Shown piece by piece: positions 1-12,100 of a stretch of 64,000 nt of DNA; position 1 is the stretch's first letter, and every line of letters starts with the position of its first letter. Under the pieces are notes generated by a model, which saw only the letters and a list, made by a program, of their open reading frames with translations, did no database searches and was not told where the DNA came from. The stretch spans positions 374,501 to 438,500 of the forward strand of contig NC_069665.1 of NCBI RefSeq assembly GCF_027244095.1. The letters run 5' to 3'. The position numbers and the translations under genes are program-made. This stretch comes from Hemicordylus capensis (Eukaryota > Chordata > Lepidosauria > Squamata > Cordylidae).

Positions 1-115
1 CGCAGCGACTTCGGGGTAAATCCAGCTGAGATGTGGACTCGCACCCTCCATTCCAGAGGCGATTCAAACTAACAACCATGTGTGTAAAAGCTCCTGGAGA
101 GCTTCACGAGGGAAC
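1..115. repeat. Fragment of an unassigned interspersed repeat
   Basis: The segment reading 'gatgtggactcgcaccctccattccag' in sense, followed by 'gtaaaagctcctgga', resembles the ends of the repeats at 13128-13575, 24495-25090 and 56865-57015. The family is unknown, and the left edge is cut by the window. Confidence 0.4.
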
Positions 116-126
116 TGCACTCTTAC

Positions 127-3100
127 CCTTGTGATAATTTAGTGTTTTAATCGATGGGATAATAATGGCCACATCTCCCAGCAAGTCCAGGAACCCGTCT
201 CTTAGTTCATCCAGGTGGGTCGTTTCTCCTAGATATTCATCCAGGACCACAGGCAGGATTTCACGTGGGACACCCTGCGAGAAGCAAGAAGTGAATGGAA
301 CAAGGGCCCAGCGGCCAGAGCCTGCTGTTTTCCCCATAAGGAGAACCTTCCAGCCCTTTCTGAGAAACAGGGAGGGGTGAAGGACAGGGCCTGGAAAAAA
401 GACGCCTCCCCATCACTCAGGAGCCGGCACGAATTCCTGCTCATTTTGCCATGACTCTTTGAGGGCCAGAGCTGGCACAACAGGGCACAGCGGGCAGCAA
501 CTCAGCGGAGGGGAGGGGGCAGGGCTGGCGGCACCAGGGTGGGAAAGGCTGGGCAGCACTCCTGATCCCTGAGACCCCCTCTGTGCCCAGAGCTGCCCTC
601 ATGTGGGGTGTCAGAGCGGCTCTCTTGGGGCCCGTGGAGGGCAGCTCCCCTCTGCATCTGGGAGCTTGGCTGCCAAGGTGTGTGTGTGTGTGGGGGGACT
701 AGGGGAGAAGGAAAAGAGAGAGGGAGAAGGTGAAGAAGAGTTGGGAGCGCTTGGATTTGGTGTGTGCTTTAAAACTGCCTGGGGTCCTGGTGAGAAAGGT
801 GGGGTATACAAAACATTTCATGAATGAACTGATGGGAAGAACAGGACCGGTAGGGACAGGCGCAGGGGAAGACCCTCTCCCAGGGGCAGGCTAGCACAGC
901 CTCCCCCTCCTGCCAGTGCCCCACACACCAGCATCTGAGCACTACATCCTGCTGCACTCAACCCAGCCCGCAGCACTAGCTCTGTCTCCCACCCACTTCT
1001 GAACTGCCTTTTGAGACTTTTGTTATAGGCGACCTAGACATGTAGTGAGTAGGTAGATGACAATCCCTCTTGGGCCTGGGATCAGGCCAAGGCTTCGGTG
1101 GCGGCGGGGGCGGGGGGGCTATGGGGCTGGGCACACAAGGACATTGGGCCTCCGCTGATACAAGCAGGCTCTCTCAACAGCAAGCAGGGAGGGAGAGAAA
1201 GTGCGCCAAGGATCCTCTCCTGTACAGTCCACCTCCTGGAGGGCCAATGCCAGAGGCTGGTCGCCCCTTATGGAGGGATGGCTCAGGCTTCGCCCCCAGT
1301 CTCCTGCAGGACGGATGCTGGGCTGTCCCTTTTGGACGGACCTCTCCTGAAGGATAGAGTTCTTCACTGAGCCTATCGCAGCGCACACAAGAGACAGACA
1401 GCACCACAAGGCCGCTGTCCCTGCAGTTGTGTGGACATGGTCCACTTATTGTGGAATATTTCTTCTGGGAGAAGCCCAGATTTTTGACATGTTGCAAATT
1501 AACAAACTGGACAGTTACCAACAAGGGGAGGATCATTTCTGAAAGGAAGCGGATGGTGTTTCTGTCTCCCAATTCCTTTAATGCTTTCAAGGGTGATGTC
1601 TGCATTTTAAAAAGAGAGAGGAAACAACGCAAGATAAACTTTCAGTTGTGCCTTTGGGATTGCCTAAAAAGAACAGAACAAGCATTAAAAAATCCACCAT
1701 GGTGTAAACTAATATTTATTAGAAAATCCCAGTCCCAAAAGGTTTCAGGCAGAAAGAAATGCTCTTCCTGCAGGCAAGTCAAAGGCCCTCTTCTTTCTCC
1801 TTCAGGAATATGTGCCTTTTAGGAAGAGGATTAGTGAGGATGAGGCTTGTCTGGTGCTAACAGCCACAGTCCCCCCACCCCCCACCCACCCCGAGGAAGA
1901 GCCTTCTTTAGAGCAGTCAGAACTGTGGGGGAAGGATCAGGGCCCGCTCCAGGGGAGCCCCAAGCCTTGGGAGCCTTGTTCATACACATGCAAACCTTTT
2001 CCCATGGGCATCTGAGGGCAGAAAGGGAAAGCAGAAGGCACTGGCTTCCACCCCGTGGCTTTGCTCCTTGTTTTTCCTGCTCTCGCTCTCTCTCTTCAAG
2101 CTTGTGCACCTGCCTTCTGCTGCCTAACTGGCTCAGCCTGCTCTCCAGGCAGGCCTCCAGAAGTCTTTGCCAGCCCCCCTGCTACCCAAAAGGGTCTTTG
2201 GAACGGGAGATGCTGCCAGGGAGGGGAAGTGAGTGCTCTCCTCTGCCAGCCAGCGATCTCACAGATCCATTCTATATTGTCCTTCATGCTTTTACAGTGT
2301 TCTTGATTATTAGGAAGGTGCCACATGTTTACCTGTTTCACCTGCTAGGGTGAAAATATGGCTTCCAGGGTGTGTGTGGGGAAAATGCTTCTCTCAACCC
2401 TCTTCTTTCATGAGACTGTTTGCTGGTGGATTGTTTCTCTCTCTCTCTCTCTCTCTCTTTGTTTAGAGAATAAAGTTCTCTAAACATTTAGCTCCCTGTT
2501 ATTCTCCCTGCTCTGATGTCAAAGTACCTCTAGGTGCATTTTGATGCCAGCAAAGAGGTTTGTGAAAATTGCCCCCATCCTTTTCTGATTAAGCCCTAGT
2601 TTTTACTATGAAGTCAGCCTACAGCTACGTTCTCCACCAACACATTCCGCCAATACATCAAAAAATCTCAGAAGCATCTTTAGATGGTACAGAAGCTGGA
2701 GAATTTTCTGGTGAGCAAAATGTCTATCCAATGAGGAACAAAGATGGTGCATCTAGACCCCCAAAGAGAAGGCGGACTGGCTCCCTCTTGATGAACCCCC
2801 AGTGCACCGACACCTGCACTGTGTCCTTCCCAACAACCTCTCAGTGCCTCCCTCTTTCTATAGCAGTTTGATGCAGACCATTTAAGAGCTCCTTGATGGT
2901 GCCTTAAAGGTAAAGTGTGTTGTCAAGTTGATTTCGACTCCTGGCGCCCACAGAGCCCTGTGGTTTTCTTTGGCAGAATACAGGAGGGGTTGACCATCGC
3001 CTCCTCCTGCGCAGTCTGAGATGATGCCTTTCAGCATCTTCCTAGAGCGCTGCTGCTCGATAGAGTAGCAGCAGGGATTCGAACCAGCAACCTTCTGCTT

Positions 3101-6100
3101 GTTAGTCAAGCATTTCCCTGCTGTGCCACTTAACGTGTTGATGGTGCCTTACCACACGTGTATTCCATCCAAATTCATGGTTTGTGACTCCCACCATGAG
3201 AGGCACAGCACTGAACTCTTTTCCTGCCAGCATCTCTTCAGGGGTCTTGGGCATAAAGACACCATCCAAAACTGGGCCAATGTTCTAAACAGAGAGAAAT
3301 ACATCATGCTTTTGCTTCAGGAAGCACAAGCAGTGCCCCAGCCAGGCACATGACTGATGCTGACATCCGCAGAGATGAGCTGCTTGCAACTGAAAGGTTC
3401 GGCCAGTCCCCACAGTCACCATGGAGGGGCTCCACTCCTGTGCAGATGGTTGGGGGAAGGGGGTCCAGGATAAGGCAGGCCCGACCCTGTCCTCCATGCT
3501 GGGTGCCGGAAGGGGGCCTGCTGCTGCTGCAGCTGCTCTTGCTGTGTGCTCAGCGCCTGCTGGATGCAAAGGTCTGTGCAGGGCTCCTGGGGTCTGGCTG
3601 CAAGTGGTCCTGCAAAGGGTCTGTCTCTGGGGCAGCCGGCCCCCTGGCCTCTGCCGGCTGCAGAGGGTAAGCTCCCCTCCGACTTCTGCCAAAAGACAGA
3701 GAGCTCCTCGGGAGAGCCAAGCAGCCCAGAGCCCCAGGGGCCCGTGCCCTGCCTGCTGCCAGACTGGCACAGCTCTCTCGCCACTCGCCTGGAAGAAGAG
3801 CCACCTCCGGCTAGCCAGGAGAGCAAGAGGCTTTGGACTGCAGCTCAGCACAGGGCAAGGCAGCCTTTGCCAGCAGGCAGGCAGCTCTACTCCCTGCTGC
3901 TCTCCCTGCTGTGACGACTCAGGGCCCAGGGGAAAGAGCCTTGGCTTGCCTGGCCCAGCGGCCGGCTTGGGGACCCACGGAGGCCGGGAGGCACACCTTG
4001 CACCCTCCAGACTGACATGAGGAGCCAGGGGCGGGTCTTCCAAAAGGAAGGTGAGAGGCAGTTCCTGGGCGCACTGCTCAGACCTGCCCAGCCCCCAGCC
4101 CCATTCCCCCTGCTCTCCCTGCTGGTCCTTGGAACTGAACAGGGGCTGCAGGTTTGCTGCTGCAGGTTACTCCTGGGGGATGAGAAGGCCCACATGGTGC
4201 ATCGCCCTTGCACTGAGGGCAGCAAGCAGAGGGCCCTGGTGCTCTTCCCGCAGCCCAGCTGACCCACCTGCATCAGGATGTCTTTGACGGTCAGCTCCGG
4301 AAGGCTCTTTTGCCTGAGGCACTGGACCATGGCAGCTGATGTGGCCGCCCTGCAGCCAAACGAATGAGCAATTCTCTGCATTGGTACACAAAGGCAGGAA
4401 TAGGAGAACATGAGGAGGGAGGATGCCTCCGGAACCAGACTCTCCACAGCTCCTGCCCAGCTCCCCTCTGGGTTCAGTTGAAAAGCTGCTCTGCCACCAG
4501 TTTGATATTCTGCGTCTGCAGCAGTCCGGTTCCATCTTGGTTCAAGAAGAGCCCATGGAGGTCCAGCTTGTCCCAAAATGACCCCCAATGCTTAATGATT
4601 CCACAACCCTCCTCCTGATACCTCAGCTCTCCCGCCTAACTAGCTCCACGTGTGGAACCGGCAACGTTTCAGAGGAAGCCACCTCGGAGGCCCTGGCTTC
4701 CCAGGTTCTGCCTAGAGGCCTAAAATTGGCTTCTAGGACTCCCCTGCTACCACATTTCTTCAGGCCATTGGTACCAACATGGACCATGACCACGGATTCC
4801 TCCACAGTAGCACCTGCCAGGCTGCCTAGATGGCGTGTAACGTCCTCTGCCTTCACACCAGGCAGGCAAGTCACCTTTGGATCTGCATGTCCATCATGAG
4901 CCCAACGATCTGTGTTCCTCATTCCTTCAAATCACCCACTACAAGGAGCCTGCCTCCAGTGCCAGAGGCATAACCTCGGTGCTCACCAAGGATTGGGACC
5001 CTTCTAAGGCACCATTTCTCTCTCTTCCTCAGAGTGACAGTCTCCTTCCCCGAGTTCCTCATTCTCCCCACCAGCAGAGGAGCCATCACCTCAGAGTGGG
5101 GTGCCTCTGCTACATCCCTGAAGGCCGCGTAGCAAACTTCTCTGCCTCATGCAGCTTCTCCAGGCCCACTACCCACCCTGGCCCCAAGGGAACAAACTGA
5201 TTCCCTGAGAACCAGAAGCCCCTTACAATGAGTGCACACCCACAACTTCCATCCAGGAAGCAGAGAATCCTACAAGTGACCCTAGGTACAATAAGCAGGA
5301 TCGCCTCCGCATCGCTGCTGGCTGTCCGTCTCCATAATGTTTTTGGGTTTTTTTGCCAGCTGTTGCCTCTGGCGCTTTGAGCAGCCAGAGTACCATGAGC
5401 AGAACTTCCACCCCCTCCTTCTGGCTACCGTCCCTAGCACCCCTCCCTCGCCAGCCACCCCTGAGGGTCAGGGCCCCTTCAACACAGCATGGACTGCAGC
5501 ATGCTGTCCTGCCCCCTCCCACAGAGCAGAACCTACAAGGCTCAAGAAGCAGCAATGGGAGCTTGCAGGACCCTGGAGAGTTCCGAAAGAGCAGCTTGCT
5601 CCCACCGAAGCCAGCGTGGAAGGAGGCCTTGTACGCCTCCTGGCTCAGACTACCCCACCTAGCTCACCCCACCCCCCACCTCCGCCTGGAGAGTGGAGAG
5701 TCTGCAAGGGGCAGTCCCTTGGCCTGGAGGCCAGGACTTGTCCTTCATCAAGAGCCACTCCGGCTCAGCGGGGGTCTCTGGCTCGGGGGTCTCTGGCTCC
5801 AGCCTGGCTCCAGCTTGGGGCTGGCTCTTCCGGCCTGACAGCTCCCCCACTCCTCAAGGTTGGGTTCTGAGTTACTGCTCAGGGTATGGGTCATCCTGAC
5901 CCATTGGCAGCTGCAGTTTCCTTTTCCTGGGGAGAGGAAGTGCCTTTTGCTTACTCTGAGCTCTTGGGATGCAAAGAGTTATTGGCAGCCATTAAGGTTT
6001 CTTAACTTCCATACTACCAAAGAAACTGGACCAAAGAATTCTGGGCTTTCAGCCCAATCTTGCAGGCAGCTGTGCCCAAACTCTGATCGGAATCATTTCC

Positions 6101-9100
6101 CATCACAAGCCATGGCTGATTTCATGACTTTATGTCAACCCCACAAGCGCCCCTTGCCTCCTCCTTCATATAGGGAGCCCAGCGCCAAGGAAGCCAGATC
6201 GTCACAGCCACCAGCAGAGGCTGCTTTTCCACTACAAGCCTGTAGCATTCTGAGTCAAAGATATTTGGCTTGATCCAGTGACAGGCAAAGACACCTACTT
6301 TTGCATGAAGCTGAGGGTTGGAGTTGAAGGTAGTTGGAAGCTGTGAAACTCCGCTTTCTAGGATAGCTTTGTGGAATAAGCCCTTGGACAAGGGAGACAG
6401 AACCTAGGAAAAGCAAGAAGAAACTTATCAGATGAGTTCTGCCCTAATCCTGCAATAGCAGTGCTGAGAATGAGGGGCCTTTGAGCTGGTTAACAGATGG
6501 ATTCATCACTCCAGAAGGAATGGTACAATCCCACCCATCCTCACTAAAAAACACACCAGCAACACCATGACATTGTGAGGACGTGTAAAGAAGTATTTGT
6601 GACTAACTTATTCAGAGAGACCTTTCACTCCTGGTCTCCACTGCAATATAGGGATGTGCATGAACCGGTCCAGAGGTTCGAACTGGTTCGAATGTGGCCC
6701 AGTCTGGCACCGGCAGGGGGTGATCCTTTAAGGGGGGGTTGCACTTACCCCTCCCACCGCTTTCCCCCCGCCTCAGAGAATGTGGCCCTGGATATGGATT
6801 TTAAGCATTCCAAAATGAATGGGAGAAAGTACATCATTCCACTTCAGTTCCTGCAGGTTCACAAGCAGCATCAAGCTTTGCCCAAGCCTGGAAAAATCCA
6901 AGCCTGCAACGTCTGGTTAGGAAGTCAGGGAAAGCTCTGAGAACCATCTCCACTTCTGGAGGAGACCTGTGGCCACTGAGGGGTGTACGAGGCCAGGGAG
7001 AGGTTGGGGAGAAGGTTTGCTAGCTTGCTGCTGCTGCTGCCGCCACCTTCTCCCTGCATGCCAGGCTTCCTGCACCCACAAAGGCATACTGTTGAACAGG
7101 GAGTGGGGTTTCCCCCAAACATGCCACAGTCAGTATATTACTGCTGGCTTGGACCTTCTTCTTGTCTTTGCTAAAAATTCCAGGCTGCTTTGGAAGGGAA
7201 GTGTTCCTGTGTAGGGCAAGCAGGTAAAAGCATATGCATGGCAGTAAGAAAGGAACCCCATAATAAGGGTCAACGCTGCCCTCCCCATGTCCTTCACCAA
7301 AAGCTGTGAGTGTGAGTCTCTTGTTAGGTTTCTTAATACACTTTTTTGGAACTTACAAGGGCTGAAATAGAGAAGGATCCTGCAGAGACTCCAAAGAGAG
7401 TCACAGACTCTGGATCCCCCCCAAAAGGCTCGATGTTCTCCTGGATCCACTGGAGGGCTGCCAGCTGATCCAGAAAGGCCCAGTTTCCTCGCGCGCTCTC
7501 ATCCCCTGTACTGGAAGCAAGCCAACAGAAAAGCACAGCTGAGACCTCAGCTTGGGTGCACATCAGAGTTCAGCCCTTTAGCAGCTTAAAGGGAAGACTC
7601 TCTCACTGAATCTGTATGGTGGAGAAAGGCCCTGGCCCCATGAGCTAGCCACACCCCTCTCCAGAGGGCCTTTCCATGCTCCGTGGAACTGGCCTTGCAT
7701 CCATCCCGAGTGGCCGAAGCTATTCCTGGAGATTCCCACCCCACCCCCCACCCCTGGAATATTTTTCACAATACCCTGCCATTGTAATCCCCAGGATTGC
7801 TTTCCAGAGTCACCTGGAGCCTCCAGGCCAACCTCTGAGGATGGGCAACCTGAGAAGAGAAGCAGAGCTGGGCCATCTCTGGGAGCCACTCCTCCACTTG
7901 CGGTAGCCAACTCCCTCTGCCAACAGCCATGCAACTTGGCCTCAGCTCTTTGCCCATTCAGGCTGGATCACCTCCTCGCTGTCCAGCTCAGCCTGCAGTC
8001 CTGGAACTCTGGAAGTCAACTCATGGGCCACAGTGGGACTTATTTCCTAATGAGCTTGGGATGCACAGAAGACGCCAAACTAGACCCTTGGGGAGAGGAA
8101 AACAGGAAGCCCTCACCTAAAGAATCCCAGAACACCCAGCCGGTACTGAATGGTCACCACCACCACATCTTCATAGGCAGCTATTGCTGAGCCATCAAAC
8201 CTGGATGCAGCCCCAAAAACAAAATTCCCTCCGTGGATCCACACCATCACCTTCAAAAAACCAGGAATGACACACAGTGACTGGAATGTTGTGAGACATT
8301 CACCAACTGGAGCATCATGAAATAATACTTAGAACATACAGATTGCTATCAACGGAGGGAGGAAAGATGCACAAAACTGAATCCTCATCAGACAGAATCA
8401 CATTCAACCCATCTTGCAGCAAGGGGACGGGCTACCAGTCGACTTCTGGGCCCGATTCAAGAAGTTGGCTTAAAGCTCTTTTCAAAGTCCACTTTCCAGT
8501 GTGTGCCTTTCCAGTGCCCAGTTGGATGGACCATCATGGCAAGAGGCCTTCAGGGCCTTGAGAGAGGTGGCCCCAGGGCTACAGAATAGCCACCTCTTGG
8601 AGTACATTTGCGACCTCCTGCTTAAGGGAAGAAGCATTGGCTAATTGTGGAAGAGGTGTGTTCCATGTGGCACTCAGAGTTGTTACTGCTCTACTCTCCG
8701 TGGTAGCTTTGATGCTTTCTATACTGCTATTTCTATTATATTTTGATAACTTTGTAAATTGTTGTAAGCCAACAGCAGGATAGGCAGGGCACCAAAATAC
8801 TTGAAATGTGTGAGTGAATGAATGAATGCACGAATGAGCTGGAGGAGCCTAAAATAAGCCTAGAGACTGGTTGTCTGGAGCAGTAGATAAATGTACAAGT
8901 CTCTAGACCTTTTTTCATTGGACACATCATTGCAAGACCCACTGAGTTCAATGGGATTTATTCCCAAGAAAGCAGCAGCCAGAGAGTAGCCTGAGGGAAG
9001 GATGGGGAGCCAACCAGTAGCAGCAGCTCATCCTCAGAGTCTGGTGAGGGGCAGGGGCACCAGCGGAGGCAGTTCAGATTGCTCCTCTCCTGAACCACCC

Positions 9101-12100
9101 AAGAGCCACGCTGCCTGCAGGGTGACCATTTGTTAGGTAGAGCTGTGCAGTTACCACATAGCTCTACCTGATGGATGGCCAGCCTGCAGGCAGCATAGGA
9201 GAGGGAGGAGTGGCCCAAGAGAGCTGGGGAGCAGAAGCAGCTGTGCTTCCTTTGGCACCTGCCCCCCTGCCCCCCACTAGGACAAGCTGCACCTGGACCA
9301 AACTAAGACCACGGCCCAAGCTCAGCCGGCCTTGGCAACAGCTGCGCTGCTCCCCGGGCATGTTGCCAGCCATCTCGGCTCTTGCTGAGGGGAGAGATTT
9401 ACTTACAGGCAACTTGGACTTCTTGGATGGCTGGGCTGGGGCATAAATGTTTAAGTATAAACAGTCTTCGGCATTTCGGAAGGTGGGGTGTTTTTCTTTC
9501 CACCTTTTCTCAACGCCTTTGAGAATCTCCAGATCCTGTGGGCACCTGCACAAAGGACACCATAGGATGCCATTGCAATCAGCAGCCACCCAACCAACTC
9601 ATGATGCAGCAGGCAGGCAAGAACACACCCTTGGCAAGGAGAGGCCAGTTGCACTGGAGCCACAGCCTGAGGCCTCCCAGGGCTCTTATCCCTGCAAGGA
9701 GTCCAAATCCTTCCCCCCGCCCCCCACCGCAAGACTTTCAAAACTTTCCATGCATTGGACACACTCTCTGTCCTCCAGAAAGGGCCATTGGTTGCTCTTT
9801 GCAAGCTCCAAAGCATCATGAATGGATTTCCAGAGGATGATTCACAACTGCAAAGGACTTGAGGAAGAAAGCTGTACGCAGCAGATGTCCCACTATGAGG
9901 AAGGCCTTTCTCCTGAGGCTGAGCATCTTCTTAAAAGCTCTGGAAGGAAGCTGTACCTGGGGGTGGGGATGTTATTGGCTGAGCAAAGAAGGCCCAGTGC
10001 CTCAAGCCTTTGGGACAGGCTGTGCTGAGAGGGCAAACGGACACAAAGAGGGGAACGAGCCACAGCTGATGGCGATGGGCACCTCCCCTAAGATGTCCCT
10101 CTGGATTTGCCCTCTCCAGGAAGCCCAGCAAAGCAAAGCAAACCAAAGCACCCGCTCCAGCCATCTTACACTGCTGGGTGAGCTGTTGCATCTCTTACGC
10201 CATCCCACGGCTCAGGCGGCAGTGGTGGGGAGAATCTCAAGGGTCCCGTCGGAGGCTTTGCAAAAGGAATCCCCAGGAAGACACTGACCAGCTGCTCCGT
10301 TCCTTTCACATCTGCTGGTTTCCCTCGCAGAAGCCCATATTTGGTGGCCACTTCCAGCTGGATCTCTTCTGGACCTACACAACAATACACACATCCAGTT
10401 AAAAGACTAGACGGCCCATACAGTACAGCAGGCAACTCCGTGAAGGTGACAGGCTATATAAAACCAGAGCAGCAACCTCCAGATAGGCCCCTGCTCATCT
10501 CAGCCCCCGTCTGGATTAAATCCTCTTGCCCAGACTCCTCCTGAGTGCCACACATACAAAGAAAGGGAAAGACACCTGTGGCCAAAGGACAGTGATCCAG
10601 CAAGAGACTCCATGAAGGGAGCACAGCCACCCTTGGCCACAGATGGCTTCCATTCAAAAGTGCCCTTTCTGGTGAGAGTTTATTAGGTTAGGGTAGTTTT
10701 ATTCATTTGTTTCACATTTGTAATCATAGGTGAACACCTGAAACAAATGCCCAGAAAGGAAGGGGGAGACGACTCAGGGCCGCAAGCAGATCTGTGGCCC
10801 AGAAGAGCCTCCCTCCCAAGCTAGGTGGCCTTGTCTCAAAGGAGGCAGAAGTACAGAGCGCTTGACTTTGGGAGAAAACAGATATCACCACAGAAAGGAA
10901 GGAGGGTTGAGGCAGTTCAACACAGCATTCCAAACACAGGTACATTTTTTGTCTTGGGCTGAGCTATGGAGGGAGGGAAAAGGCTGAGTTTCCAGATTGT
11001 TCCATTGGATGGGGAAGACCTGGCTTGGTGGCAGCAGCACGTGGGGAAAGGACCCAGGTGTCCTAGTGGGCCACAGGTTGGACAGCAGTGGGGTGCAGTT
11101 GCTAAGACGTGGATGCAAATTTAGGCTGCATTCACAGGCCCATCGTGTCCAGGTTGTGAGAAACAACTGCTCCGCTCTCAGCACACTTGAAATACTGTTC
11201 TGAGCCCTAGATTTAAAAAAGGACATTGATAAACTGGAACAGGCTCAGGGGAGGGCACCAAAGATGGTGAGGAGGGGTCTGGAACCCAAGTTGAAGGAGA
11301 TGGGTGTGTTTAGCCTGGAGAAGAGATGACTAGGGGGTGGGCAGGATGGCCATCTTCAAACCTCTGAAGGACTGTCATTGGAAGAAAGAGCTGCCGTCCT
11401 CTGTTGCCCCCACCCTGAAGAACAGGACTAGAACTGGGGTGTGTGTGTGTTGAAATGGCAAGGAAGCAGATTTACACTAGACACAAGGAGGAATTTCCTG
11501 GCGGCAGGAGCTGTTGGGCAGTGGGACAGTGTCTGCCTGCTTCAATGGTGGGCACTCCTTGGCTGGAGGTTTGCAAACAGAGGCTGGGCTGGATGGCCAA
11601 CCAAGGGCCAGGAATGCTGTAACCGTCATTTTCCTCCTGGGGTGTGGGTGTGGGTAGTCCACAAAATGCCTAAGGTCCCTCCAGTTCTCCAGTTCTATGA
11701 TGCTCTGGGGTCAAAGGGACGAGACGGGGTCACGTGCTGACACACCTACTTGGCAGGAGAAGAAGTTAGTCAACTCCACTCATCTATTACACAACTTGAG
11801 GAGATGGATCCAGACTGAGGGGGAAGAACCAAGTCCAGGTTTTAACATCAAGTAATACTCCCGTATGACTCTTCCTGCCTGCTGCCCTCTCCAGAGGGAA
11901 GCTCCGCTCTACGTGCCAGTGCCTGGCACAGGGAATGAGCAGTACAGGTCTTCTCTGTGGCAGTCCCCAGGCTTTGGAGCCCCCACCCCACCCCGCCCCC
12001 ACCCCGGCCAAAGTTCCCTCTCTTGGGAGCTTCAGGCACTTACTTGCTTAAAATCTGCTGCAGGGTGCTTTGGGTACTGGCCAAACTGGGAGGCTCTCCT

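Larger units (their letters stand above)
275..4267. other. Carboxylesterase introns 7-9 region
   Basis: Apart from coding exons 8 (3153-3284) and 9 (1519-1599), this stretch holds a CT microsatellite, one tRNA-derived SINE and otherwise unassigned sequence. A plus-strand open frame at 2608-2871 has no recognisable family. The GC-rich part at 3400-4260 has only chance reading frames on both strands. Confidence 0.6.

Noticed and set aside
3153-3284. Absence of the VNNHEFGW-type exon from the carboxylesterase, suggesting a broken gene
   Set aside because: The exon was found on the minus strand with proper GT-AG borders and 44 codons in frame. It is too short for a long-ORF scan and lies directly beside a SINE.
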